Assembly: GCA_019400425.1 (NCBI GenBank)
Contig: JAFREE010000070.1
Coordinates: forward strand, 1-64,000
DNA length: 64,000 nt
Origin: Hymenochaete sp. R1
Lineage: Eukaryota; Basidiomycota; Agaricomycetes; Hymenochaetales; Hymenochaetaceae
Reading direction: 5' to 3'
The translations under genes and the position numbers were made by a program. Within the stretch, counting starts at the first letter, position 1. The number at the start of each line of letters is the position of its first letter. The notes below the pieces were generated by a model. The model did no database searches and was not told where the DNA came from. It saw only the letters and a list, made by a program, of their open reading frames with translations. This document shows positions 20,215-31,445 of the stretch, piece by piece.

Positions 20215-23200
20215 ATGAGATGGTTAAAGTCAGTTTCTCTCATATCTGCCCTTTCCGTAGCAGTTGTCGCTCTAGACGGGTACACGGTCCCGCCCGACTC
20301 GCCCGGCTACCAGCATGGGAACTCTACGCAGGCAGTCCAATTCGATGAGCATAGCTTATTCATTGATGGGAAACGGACGTTCATCATGTCCGGGGAGTTT
20401 CATGCTTGGCGGCTTCCCGTACCGGAGCTCTGGAGTGATATTCTTCAGAAGATGAAAGTGAGCGACATTGCTGGATTCTCCGATTCTTTGATGTACTGAT
20501 GTCACGCTTTCAGGCTGGAGGCTTCAACGCCGTTTCTATATACACACACTGGGGTCTGATTGAAGGAAAACAAGGCAGTTTAGACTTCAATTTTTACAGA
20601 TCCCTCGAGTTGTTCCTGGAAGTTGCTCAAAGAATCGGAATTTACGTCCTTGTTAGACCTGGTGTGAGTATTTTCGTCTTGTCTCGAAATTGTTTGTTCT
20701 CACGAGTACTTCTCTGCAGCCATACATCAACGTAAGCTCGTGTACCGATCTTCTAAAAGAACTGACGTTCATTGTCTTGTGAATTAGGCTGAGACGAGTA
20801 TGCATAATACTTCTTTCGTCATAACGTCAGTACTTACAAGAATACTTATAGCTGGAGGTGGATTCCCAGGCTGGCTCACGAACATTGCAGATCAAGCGCG
20901 TTCCAACGAGACCGAGTTTGTCGAAGCATGGCAAGACTATGTTCAACAAATCTCAAATATAACATCGAAGTTCCAGTACCCAGATGGCCCAGTTTTAGGT
21001 AAAAGAGTTCATCATCTTGAGAATAAAAGAATACTCACGTGCCCTTTCCTAGCTGTTCAGAGTGAAAACGAGTTCGGGCCGTCCGCTGATTCAGATCCTA
21101 CTGCATCGGAAGCAATGGCAACTCTAAACTTGGCTTACCGGAACGATGGTATCACAAAGGTACCAATTACGCACAACGATGCAGGCCGTTCTGGAGTATT
21201 TGCGTCTGGGGAGGGAGAAGTTGACATGTACGTAGTCCGCTACATGGTATTAGTGGGCCTCCCAAACTGACTGGTCCACAAAGCTATGCATTTGATAGTT
21301 ATCCTGCCGGCTTTGATTGCTCGAATCCCACCAGCCTTCCAGAACTCCCGACGGATTTCGTATCCAACATTGAAGAGCACGCTCCTTGGGGTCTGACGTA
21401 TATCGCAGAGTTCCAAGGTGCGTACCCTCGAACCGAACGTTCGGGATTTCTATAGCTAATGGATGCCTCCCGGGTATATGCAGGCGGCTCATTTGATCCG
21501 TGGGGTGGACCAGGCTACAACTCTTGCGCTGTCCTTTTGGATTCGCATTTTGCCAATGTCTTTTATAAGGCGAATATCGGATTCGGTGCGACGGTCATGA
21601 GTTTATACATGGCTTTCGGCGGGACGAATTGGGGGTGAGCGATCTGCCTAACGAGAATAGTCGCTTTATTACTAACTGTGACATTTAGAAATCTTGCAGA
21701 ACCTACCGTGTATACATCTTACGACTATGCTGCGGTATGAGAATGTTCTTCGACTAAAGCTAACGGCAATTAATTGAGTATTAGGCAATCAACGAAGCTC
21801 GCGTTCTGCGACCGAAGTTCTCCGAGATCAAACTTCAAAGTCTATTTTATCATGCTTCGCCGGCCTTATGGGAATCGTCTCTCATCGCAAACGTATCTGG
21901 TTCTCCTTTCGCCAACAATTCCGACGTCTTCGTGACTTATCGCGCACCAACTGAGGGTAATAGCACCAATTTCTACATTTTACGTCAATTGTCAAATAGG
22001 TAATGAAAAAACATTTTGCGCACGAAACGTGATTGACCCGAGTTGGTAGTGTTTTGAACCAGACGAGCACGTCCTTGACCGTCAATTCTTCGTCTGGTGA
22101 AATCACTATTCCTCAGTTTGGCGGACAGATCACGCTGGATGGGAGGGAGTCGAAAATCATTGTTACCGACTTCCCATTCGGGAATAGCTCTTTGCTGTAC
22201 TCCACCGGAGAGGTGAGACTTATCCTAGATCACCGCGTCCCATACTTCATCTAGCTTATGTCTTCCAGGTGATGACCCAGACAAGCATCTCTGGAACGGA
22301 CGTCCTCATTTTATATGTCGAGTCTGGTCAATCACTCGAGGCCGTCGTGGTCCCTCAAGGATCCAATTCCAGTTCTCCTTCTGTTTCAGGATCGTCGAGC
22401 GTGAATGCATCTACATTAGACAATGGCTCCGTTTTGATCACCGGGAGTCCGTCCGGGACTTCTGTCATCAAAGCAGGGTCGAATACGGTTGTGGTCGTAG
22501 CAGACAAGGCTACGGCTGGTACCTTCTGGCAACCCTTCCTGATAACTGAAGGCGTTCCACCCTACGACGTCTCGAGTAATGCTTCATCTGTCCTTCTAGC
22601 GGGACCATATCTCGTCCGTAACGCAACGATTTCTTCTTCGACTCTTCAACTCGTTGGGGATACGAATGACACTACGACCCTTACCCTCCTCGCCACTTCA
22701 CCCGATATCGACTCGGTCACATGGAACGGAGAGGCGGTCAATCTGACCCAGAGTGATATTGGCCTTACGGGTACCATCGCTGGTCCACCCACAGCAATCA
22801 CGATCCCAAGTTTGAGAAACGCGACTTGGAAAAGCATGAACTCGTTGCCTGAGGCCGATCCGGACTTTGACGACTCCGACTTCGTTGTTGCTAATAAGAC
22901 CAGCACTGCGCGACCTCTGCAGCCATTTTCTGGAGATGTAGTTCTTTACGCGGATGAATACGGTCTGTTTGGTCTACTTTTCTTCTGATCTTTTCCTGAC
23001 GTCGTCTTCAAGGCTTCCACTCCGGTAATTTCATTTTCCGCGGAACCTTCAATGGAACTGCCACAGGGCTTGACCTATCTGTGCAAGGGTATGACTTATC
23101 CTTATAAGATGTAACTCGTTGCTAACGCTACGTAGGGGCAATGCGTTTGGGTTCTCCGCCTTCTTGAACGGACAATTTCTGAGTTCAGGGCAAGGCGATT

Positions 23201-24230
23201 CCAGCGTTGATTTGGTCAACTCAACGTTCACGTTCACCAACGAGACAAATTCTGGCACGAATGTTCTCACGGTAGTCATGGACTCGACCGGTAAGCTGAG
23301 TTTCGTTGTACAATTAAATCATCAGGCGCATTTATGCTTTGTGCCAGGACTGTCCGAGGAAGACTTTGCTAATGATGGCTATAAGGTATGTCTATGCATT
23401 CAATAATGGGAAGACGTTGAGACCTGACTGTAGCCTATGATGCCAGGATCCCCGTGGTATTCGCGGATTCGCGCTGGAGGGAAATAATTTCACGTCTTGG
23501 AAGTTGACTGGTAACTTGGGAGGGGAGGATTTCCCGGATAAAGTGCGAGGTCCAATCAACGAAGGTGGCTTATGGGCCGAACGCGTCGGTGCGTACAATG
23601 CATCACTGTCAAGTTTCAAAGTTGTTTCTGTAGGTAACACTCCGTCAAGGCGCTGTTCTTCCCGGCTTCGATGATTCTGCCTGGAACACATCTTCTCCTA
23701 ACGATGGGATCTCCAGTGCCGGAATCCAGGTTTTCCGGACAAACTTTACTCTCGACATCCCCGCTGGCGTTGACATGCCTCTCGGATTCCAGTTCACCCC
23801 AACTCCTAGTAGCAACTATCGGAGTGTTCTGTACGTGAATGGATGGCAGTATGGCCGGTTCACTTCAAACCTGGGGCCGCAGAGCGTATTCCCGGTATGT
23901 CTTTTGTGCTCAACTCACTGTGAATCATACATTCAAAATTTGGTGTACAGGTTCCAGAAGGTATCTTGAATCATAATGGTGACAACACCATAGCGTTAAC
24001 TCTATGGTCTCTCGGTAGGCTCCGCTTCATTGAATCGGTTCCGTTGCGATGCTGAAAGTCGAATAGACGAACAAGGTGCAAGTATAGCTGATTTTGAACT
24101 CGTCCCGTTGGGATTGTTTGCCTCTGGGAAAGAAGTCGTATCAACGAGTGTCGTGACGTCTCCGGATTTCAGTGATTTGAGGGGTTCGTCTGCAAGCGGA
24201 CAGTCGATATTGTCGGTTATGACTTCATGA
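20215..24230 (+). CDS. Secreted beta-galactosidase, glycoside hydrolase family 35
   Basis: Roughly 1,000 residues in more than a dozen exons. The ATG at 20215 starts [20 protein letters not shown], a signal peptide, followed by the GH35 catalytic barrel: [46 protein letters not shown], a VRPGPYINAE-type strand formed by splicing, and AGGFPGW. The acid/base Glu is in AVQSENEFG and the nucleophile Glu in [20 protein letters not shown]...TSYDYAA marks the end of the barrel. The C-terminal jelly-roll domains follow, with many NxS/T sites, ending in FELVPLGLF and a short Ser-rich tail. The enzyme would release terminal beta-galactose from plant cell-wall polymers outside the cell. Length and domain order match fungal LacA-type enzymes. 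No break in the frame was found where exons were followed in detail; not every splice site was checked. Confidence 0.9.
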
Positions 24231-24610
24231 TGCGAGATTTTTGTGAAGGAATCAACCTGAAGTATATATGGACCATGTTTCATGCACCAATTGAATTGCG
24301 CCTTGTTTTACTTATTACGATGGTCAACGCTGGTTAAAGACAATAACGAATGGCGCTACTCCTGGTCAGAGTATTTCAGAATTTCACTCGAAGCCTGACT
24401 AAATGATCCCGGAATGAAAACAGCTTTTAGGGTATTTTCAGGAACGTTTTCTATTGAAAATGTGAACGTGTTCGAACACAGTGAAAAGATATGGCATCCA
24501 ATGTTATTTCAGAGTATGACGCAATACAGACAAGCAAATCCCAGAGCAGACAATTCGTACAAGCTTACAGCCCCTGATTTCATCGTCCTCTATCATTCGC
24601 TAGACCCTTT
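24231..24610. other. Convergent intergenic spacer
   Basis: About 380 bases between the 3' ends of the beta-galactosidase and hydrophobin 2 genes. It is AT-rich and has no gene or repeat that I can support. Confidence 0.5.
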
Positions 24611-25036
24611 TTAGATGATGATAGGAACGCAGCTAATAGAAACCAAGTTGCCTATAATGAAGGAAGACTCAGTACATGAGACTTTTTGACATCAGATATA
24701 ACCCTCGTAATCATACCATGAGAGTTATCCTCGCAGCAGACAGTATTGGCTTGGCTACAAACCTTGTAAATATACACTCGAGCATAATGGAAAGACCGAG
24801 ACATACCAGGCGCTTCCGCTGGCAGCGAGAACACTGACGGGCGAGCAAGTCACGCCGACGATGACGTTGGGATCTTGGACAACAACGCCGGCTAGAGCGA
24901 GAGCACTGGCTGCATTTGGATCAGAGGCTGGTACGACGGAGTTGCAGCATTGGACAGGGCCTGTGCTGCAGCAGCTCCCTGTGGCGACCGCAAGAAGTGG
25001 GAAAGCGAGGAAAGAGAGAACTTTGATAGAGATCAT
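24611..25036 (-). CDS. Class I hydrophobin with an extra cysteine (hydrophobin 2)
   Basis: Exons 25036-24807, 24754-24717 and 24651-24611 give 102 residues. The signal peptide MISIKVLSFLAFPLLAVATG is followed by SCCSTGPVQCC, VGVTCSPV, SACQANTVCCEDNSHGN and SISCVPIII. The usual C-CC-C-C-CC-C spacing is kept, but a ninth cysteine sits next to the first one (SCC). The alternative start 18 codons upstream (25090) would bury the signal peptide, so 25036 is preferred. The protein would be secreted and self-assemble at air-water or cell-wall surfaces. Its 38-base middle exon matches hydrophobin 1 in length and place, so the two genes, 15 kb apart in opposite orientation, are probably an old local duplication. 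Confidence 0.92.
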
Positions 25037-25130
25037 TATGGAGGAGGCGATGGGGTCGTTTCTGTGTAGAATACGAGAGGCAATAGTCAATGAGCTTCGA
25101 CTGAAGACACCGACAAAGGATATGCTGTCC

Positions 25131-25137
25131 CTTTATA
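25131..25137 (-). promoter_or_regulatory. TATA box of hydrophobin 2
   Basis: TATAAAG on the minus strand, about 95 bases before the ATG at 25036, the same arrangement as in hydrophobin 1. Confidence 0.55.
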
Positions 25138-25516
25138 CCTCTCCAAGCGGGTCTGTGCGCTCTGCAGGATGACGAAGGACGCTTGGACCATAAACCCTGA
25201 GACATTCGAGTCAAGCGAGAAAACGGCCAGGCTCCTGTGAATGGATCGAAAAACGAAAGCGGAAAGCTTTGACATGTCCAATCATCTCGTCGCCCTTGAC
25301 GGAGAGCGCGCAAAGAAGGTGCCTGCGCGCTTGCCACGAAGATGGAGAATGGACGATGCATTCACAGTCATACGTGCCTTGCGGATCCAGGGGGCGGAGG
25401 CATGTTGGAGTGGCTTTACTCCCGTGCACCGCAGGATGCAAGGGTCGGCCACGATGGCTAAGCCTTAAAGGTGACATTGCTCGAAGTAGGGCTGCAGTAA
25501 TTTCATGCTACTTTGT

Positions 25517-25665
25517 ATAGGGGTGTTTCTTTCGCATACATCCTGCTCCTCCTGGTACTAGCCTTGGTCAAGGCCATTGAATACTGGTATCTGAAGATAT
25601 TTCATGGGTCACGGCTTGTTCGATATTTCAGGCTATCGTTATTGGTGCTTCATCATATTGAAGAG
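25517..25665 (+). pseudogene. Relic exon of a DUF6533-like membrane protein
   Basis: After an AG at 25519-25520 the sequence reads GVSFAYILLLLVLALVKAIE then YW...FHGSRLVRYF. This matches the exon reading G-I/L-P-L-A-Y-G/A-L-L-L-L-V-L-A-L-hydrophobic-K-A-h-E-Y-W in the array starting at 27.0 kb. The next exon (conserved TDQIMYF) is absent and no preceding exons are found, so this is a fragment rather than a gene. It shows the array once reached closer to the hydrophobin gene. Confidence 0.7.
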
Positions 25666-26976
25666 TCTCGTTTCGGCCTTCACCAGCGATATCAGAGAGA
25701 ATCGGAAAGTCGTCTTTGTCGGTCAAGAAACTGAAATATTGACGAGGCCGGGCTGTTCATTCAGCTACTCGGAAGGAAGTCATTTATAGACAAGAGTTAG
25801 TGCAATACAGTAGATGGAAGGAGAAAGGGAACAATTTGGCGTTGATTCTATGGTCGTCAGTCTGGATGCGTCGATCCATGGCCTCGTCGACGGCTGCGGA
25901 GGTGCTTCCGCGCTCAACTCTGCCAACCATGTCCAAATGCTCTTTCGAATTCTATGCTTTTTTTTTATCGTTTCAGTTATGGTGAACTCTAGTGCATGCA
26001 AATGGAGAACAGCACCAAGTATCAAGGTGTACTGGGAGTACAATGTTCGCTTCGCTCAAGGCTTCAAACCCAACCACCTGCCTCAGGTCTTGCGACGCCA
26101 GGCCACAATTTCGGCATTTTGACTGCCAGCAAGATATTGATGAAGACTCGGATTAGACTCGGATCAGAAATCTTTCAAGATTCATCGAAGGCAGAAGGCC
26201 GAGATGCGAGATATGCGAGAATGGCGCATTAAAAAAAGCTGTGAGTATGCCTTCGAAACGTTGTCCTCAAAGCTCATTGTATGACCGTCCTTTTGCAGGA
26301 ACGTTCGCTCTGTGGCACGCCTCGATGCGCTTTCCCCGGCCATTTTTTAGAAAAAAATCATTCGATGCGCTTCCTCGCACTTCATGTCGTATGGATAGAT
26401 GTGAAAAAGCTCCACACAACGGGAACGTTTCGTTTTACGATTACATCGGTCCACATAGGTTTCAGACGGGCATAACCGAGAGCTTGACGTGCTGATTTTG
26501 AAATTGGGATACATTATAAGTCGCTGAGTCTATGCCTCCGTCAGAAAATTCCTACTATGATTACACCATATCTATCAGACTCGTTTCATTGCGAACGTTA
26601 CGATCTGTCGGCCACGCCAAATGTCGTTGGCCTCGCTTTGATCCTCATCATCTTTTCAACTACGTTACGGATGGCACCAAGTGATCCGTTGCAGGTCAGG
26701 TCAAACCGGACCAATCATACGTGAAGATTGTCGCGCTCGCCGCCATTGTCGCTTTTGGTGCTTGCCCGTTATTGACTCGCCTTTACTTTCTTTGACTGTT
26801 CACCGCAGACTTCGGTGATTGCCTAAATCCAACAACGCGATGTGTCTCGTAGTTCACGGTGAAACCTGCCCGTTGGTTTGAAGATTATCGCCAAAGTGTT
26901 TTGGGCGAGCCCAAGCAACGTAGTACTCAACTGCTAGCGCATCTGATGGTCATCCAAATTGGTACACATGTGGGGA
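25666..26976. other. Gene-poor spacer before the membrane-protein array
   Basis: About 1.3 kb. Short overlapping open frames on both strands (for example near 25.8-26.1 kb and 26.2-26.5 kb) show no domain, signal peptide or intron pattern. Nothing else was recognised. Confidence 0.45.
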
Positions 26977-26983
26977 TATAAAT
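26977..26983 (+). promoter_or_regulatory. TATA box of DUF6533-like gene 1
   Basis: TATAAAT, 38 bases before the end of the leader at the ATG (27021). Genes 3 and 4 of the array have TATAAAA at a similar distance, so the core promoter is a shared feature of the family. Confidence 0.5.
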
Positions 26984-27020
26984 CATATCTCAACCGGATG
27001 CCAGGCTATCACTGCTTCTT

Positions 27021-28772
27021 ATGCCATCCAACAACACCACTGCTCTTCGAGTTGCTGCGATGTCTATTCCCTCGGATGAAGTTTCTGCATGGGTGAAGGG
27101 AAATATCGTCCAGGGCTATCATTCAAGCATAGTCGCGTCTGCATTAATATATGACTCTTGTGTGTGCTCTTTTTCTATCTTCCTGTCTGGCCATGAAATG
27201 TCTAACTAGCTTCAGTGTGTACTTTCGACAAAGAAGTGCGTTAAGATGTCCGTGCATTGATTTGCTGATCAGTTATATATTTCGATAAGGTCAAGTACTT
27301 CTGGGCAAGTACTTCTGTGTTTTCGCTCTATTACTTTCAATTGACATGGATTCGAGCAGCTTGTCCCTCCAAATAACGCTACAATCGTTTATTTCTTGGT
27401 GAGTCTTTTCGGTAATACTCTGTTTATCTCCGGGCGCTAAATGGCGCAGAATCGCTATCTTGGTGTTGTCGGGTCAATACTCCGCATGATTCGTGCGTTA
27501 GTGTTGATAAAAGACATATGGCCTGAGCTGAGAAACCCTACAGTCTTCTCCTTCGACGTGACGCTTATCCAGTGCGTTTTTCACGTCTGACTTAATCGAA
27601 AGCTCAATGCCTGTCTCTAGATGTGCGTATACATGGCTCAATGATTCACGACACGGAGAACATATGTATTCTAGGTGAACTGTATACATGGTTATCTGAC
27701 CTTTCGTGTGAGCCCAAAAATTGTGCCTTCCCTCGTTCTCGTGCTGAAACTAACGATAGATATAATCACCATCATTACTATTGACTGTAAGATTTTAGAT
27801 GATGCCGCGATGATACTTAAACTGACTCAAGCAGATATCTTGACCGTGAGGGTCTTGGCTTTGTACCATAATGGTATGCTTGTACTTCTTTTCGCGTGAA
27901 GATAATTCTTTCACGGAGGAGCAGAGAAGAAAATTTCGATTCTTCTTTATACCCTACTGGGTGTGGAAGCCGCCGCCGAACTTTCGTTGGTTACCTATGG
28001 CCTTATATTTAAGGGCTGTAAGTTGCTCCCTATTTATATATGCCAGTGTTTTCATTAATTGTCAATAGTCGTAATTGCTGGTTTGACAAGGGACACTACT
28101 TCTTGTGCTGGGAAAAATGCATACCCGACGCCTGACTATGCGCTTACTTGGTCCGTAAAAATGGCCGATGCTCTTTGCAGGATCTCATTTTCATGTAGGG
28201 GCATTCCTCTTGCGTATGGTCTACTTCTTTTTCTCTTGGCCCTGGTCAAAGCCATCGAGTATTGGCGTCTGGAAACTTCACATGGATCACGTATTATCAG
28301 GGTTCTTGTAACGGACCAGACCTTGTACTTTGCTGCGTAAGTCTACCTCACATTTTGTGATGCACTGATCTCACACTTAATAAAGGGTGATAGTGAGCTC
28401 GGTCTTCGAACTATTGGATAACACGAACACGGCGTCGAAATCCTCAGTACAACATATGATATCCTCTGCTGGAAATCCCACTCTCCTGTGCATCCTTGGA
28501 AGCCGGATGTTCTTCAATTTGAAAGAAACAAGAGAGTTTGGATTCAACATAGGGACGAATGTTGGTTCCCATCTGAATCTTCCTGCCATTAGTAGTATTC
28601 ATTTCGACGAGCTCAATAATCAAAGTGAATAGTAGGTGCATGCATTTATTTTTATGAGATTTTCGACTGAGAAAAGTCTGATAGCAGCGTCTCACGATTA
28701 AACGGAGGCGGATCTGCTGGCATTGGATCCGTTACCGGTTCATCCATTACGGTTACTTCCGAAGAGGTTTGA
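27021..28772 (+). CDS. DUF6533-like seven-helix membrane protein, array member 1
   Basis: About eleven exons. Exon 1 (27021-27159) reads to ASALIYDS; exon 2 (20 bases) gives LCTFDKE; exon 3 (15 bases) gives VKYFW; then LVPPNNATIVYFL and NRYLGVVGSILRM. Later exons give DILTVRVLALYHN, KISILLYTLLGVEAAAELSL, GIPLAYGLLLFLLALVKAIE, VLVTDQTLYFAA and the conserved end NPTLLCILGSRMFFNLKE ... ISSIHFDE. After the last intron the tail ends SITVTSEEV. The intron after VKYFW has a GC donor (27305-27306). About seven hydrophobic spans are visible, so this is a polytopic membrane protein; the L-D-x-E-V / NRY pair is the DUF6533 signature. Function unknown. The frame is intact across the exons I joined. Confidence 0.8.
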
Positions 28773-31445
28773 TGTATCGCAGAGGAGCACATAAAGTCGC
28801 TGGTCGGCCAGAGGTTTTCTGGTGCCACGGTCGTCAAGTCTCTGAATTCCCAAGACTTCGAATACCTTTACATCGTCTTTCTTTCTATCCTACGCTTCCG
28901 TTTCCATAACATATATCAATATACATACGAGCAACGCGTACTGCAATGTCAATGTGGCCGTTCGCTCGAATTGTATTTATTAGCACGGTACTATAGTATA
29001 GTGCTGTTACGTATGCGTGTTTATTTTATGACATCTTGCACCCTTACTTAATGCACATCTCAAACAGAGGACCAGAGAACCCGTTGAGGGCAATCACCTG
29101 GAAAGCTACATAGTGAAGGAGAAATTTTGACTGCGAACTACGATCATTAGGTTGCGCAGGGGACGGTCACCGGAGAGCAAAAGGAAGAGGCGACGAAAGT
29201 AAAGTTCTTTACTTGTGCGATCGTGCTAGTTCACAATATCAGTAGTAGAAGATCTTGAAAGAAGTATACGATGGAGTATCCAAGGGATGGAAATCCCTGA
29301 GGCCATCAACAGCGCTTTCGTCTCAGCCATCTCAATCAACTCGTCATCACCTTCCTCCCGACGTTGTCCATTCTATTGGGCTTTCCTTGCATTCTCAACT
29401 CCCAGATCTCTGGCACTCGCGACCACGAGTACGACGGTCCCGCTCATTGTTCACCCTCTCATCTTCCCACCGTCATCCTCCTCGCCGTTCTCATTACCAC
29501 CACGTATCTCAATAAACTCGAGCCCGCCATCAAGACTGAATTTGCACCCGCTAATGTCTATGAGCGAGTGTCGTCCGGCCCAACAGTCGCCTCCGAGGTC
29601 CCCAGCGTCCTTTCCAGGACACCCATACGAATCTCAGTTCCAGCTCTGTCAAAAGCTAATACTCTCACCTCTATCGCCACACTCGCTCTATCCACCAAAA
29701 CCATCCGCATCGTCCCATAGAATAGCAAAAATGCGTCGCATGCCTCAGCTACTGGCACCCTTTCCCACGCACGGTCCTCGAATTTACTATCGTTTGTCCT
29801 GAGTGGTGGTTTCTGTCTCAGTAAGCCCCCCCCCCCCCCTGACGTCTGCGTCTGACCCGCGACGGGAAAGGTCATGGTGCGCAAACACGGCGTCAGAAAG
29901 CGCAGACAAAGGATGGTGTTGCTGAGTACGTTTGCAGTGTACCATTGTCTTTGTGTTCGGCGATCAAACGAGGTCGCCAATGGGGATAACCACAACGTTC
30001 ATGTGTGTGATCTTCCAAGCGACGAGACACGATGAAAGAAACCCCTGGGGCGCTATGCGCCGATTGCGGTAGGAAAAATCGTAATGTTGCGACACATCTG
30101 ACAGATATGGATGGGAGATTGGCCCATGCGAAGAGAAAGAGAGGAAGCCAGAGGTTGATGTATGGACTCTGAGGGAGTGAGGTCAAGGAATTCGGGAAAG
30201 CGGACGGTACTTGGGATTCGTGCCCCAGGGGCGCCTTAGTGGATGGGTGCAATTGGGATATATGCGCGTCCATGCGGAGAGGGTTTCGGAAGTGATATAG
30301 GGAGTGATGTCGAGTGGTCTGCGAAGACTAGTTGCCATCGTGTTTCCAGCGAGCAGTGTGAGTGCTACAGTAGATGGAGGAGTTGAGATCAGTGAACAGT
30401 ATTGGCAGCAATGAACGTACTTGAGCTATCATGACCATCCTTGTACAACAATGGACGTTCTATTGTAGAAGCATTCTCTCGAAGCGTACAAGCAATCGTG
30501 CTCAAGACGATTTCTTCAATATCCATGTGACTTGCATGTCCAAGATGCCGACAAAACTACATGTATCACTGACGCTGTTAACCATACAACGGGGTGTATT
30601 AGGAATGACTGAGGCCAGGTGAAAGCGGAAATACGAAGAGCGAGAGCATCATTGCTGTATGAAAGATCAGTGTGAAGACTGCTGTGTCGATGACGGTGAG
30701 AGGTGTGTAGAGAAGAGGAAGTGTGCCCTACGTTGCTAACGTCGTCGAGGTCGTCGAGGTCGCCGCGTGCGTCGATCAAGACTCACGCTCGCGGCCGATG
30801 TCCAAGTGAGTGAGTCCAATAACTTTGCAACTTCCTCTCATGTCGATATGCCCGTCCATGCTTATTGTCATGTCATCATCAATTTAAGCCTCGTTGTATG
30901 GGTATAACTTATCATTACTTCCCTGGAGAAACTCTATACCAATCCGACTTCGTCTCTACGCAAAATATCCGAGTCATCAGTCACCGAGACCTATTTCTTT
31001 CGAAACAACCGAAACAAGAACATCAGTGGGGCCGAGATACATCTGACGCGTCCAAGCATCTCAAAATCACAGGATGGATACGAGGATACGAGCGATGATA
31101 TTTTGGTCGACAACCGCCTTGAGCATCCGTTCAATGCTTGTTGATTGCTAATGCGGTAGTTAGCGATGTTCGTAGAAAAGATCGGATACAAGTAAATCCT
31201 TGTTCAGTTGACCAGAAAGCTGAGCTCGCACTACGAGACCGAATAATGCGACAATCAAATTTAATATCATACAAGTGAGTTGTCGCATCTACGTCAGTTG
31301 CCTTGGTCTCCGCTCATCACTCTTCTCTGTCGACTGTGAATATAACTCAAAAAGTCGATCCGATCGAGCCAGTATATGCTGATAGAGATGGGCGTAGCAC
31401 TTTAAAATCCGCCGCTGCTGAAACTATGTTCACTCCTCATTCATC
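28773..31445. other. Long spacer with homologues of the flank of member 2
   Basis: About 2.7 kb. At 28,980-29,240 the sequence resembles 33,370-33,600 (shared GTTACGTATGCGTGTTT-like and GATCATTAGGTTRCGCAG stretches), so the DNA behind members 1 and 2 was duplicated together with the genes. A possible gene relic is at 29,360-29,560. A run of 14 C lies at 29,826-29,839. The remainder (29.9-31.4 kb) has only short overlapping frames. Confidence 0.5.
29364..29720 (+). pseudogene. Possible relic related to sequence at 33.8 kb
   Basis: One frame contains LNKLEPAIKTEFAPANVYE, and the corresponding place behind member 2 (about 33,880-33,950) contains REIESILKLELAPASIHG after a similar stretch. The two loci match in position relative to their array genes. 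Neither has a clear start, signal or known domain. I read them as decayed copies of one unknown gene; a chance frame in a duplicated spacer is the alternative. Confidence 0.3.

Noticed and set aside
29287..29515. F-box protein suggested by LPPDVVHSIGLSLHSQLPDL
   Set aside because: The similarity is limited to one short string, and another frame of the same DNA aligns better with the relic at 33.9 kb.
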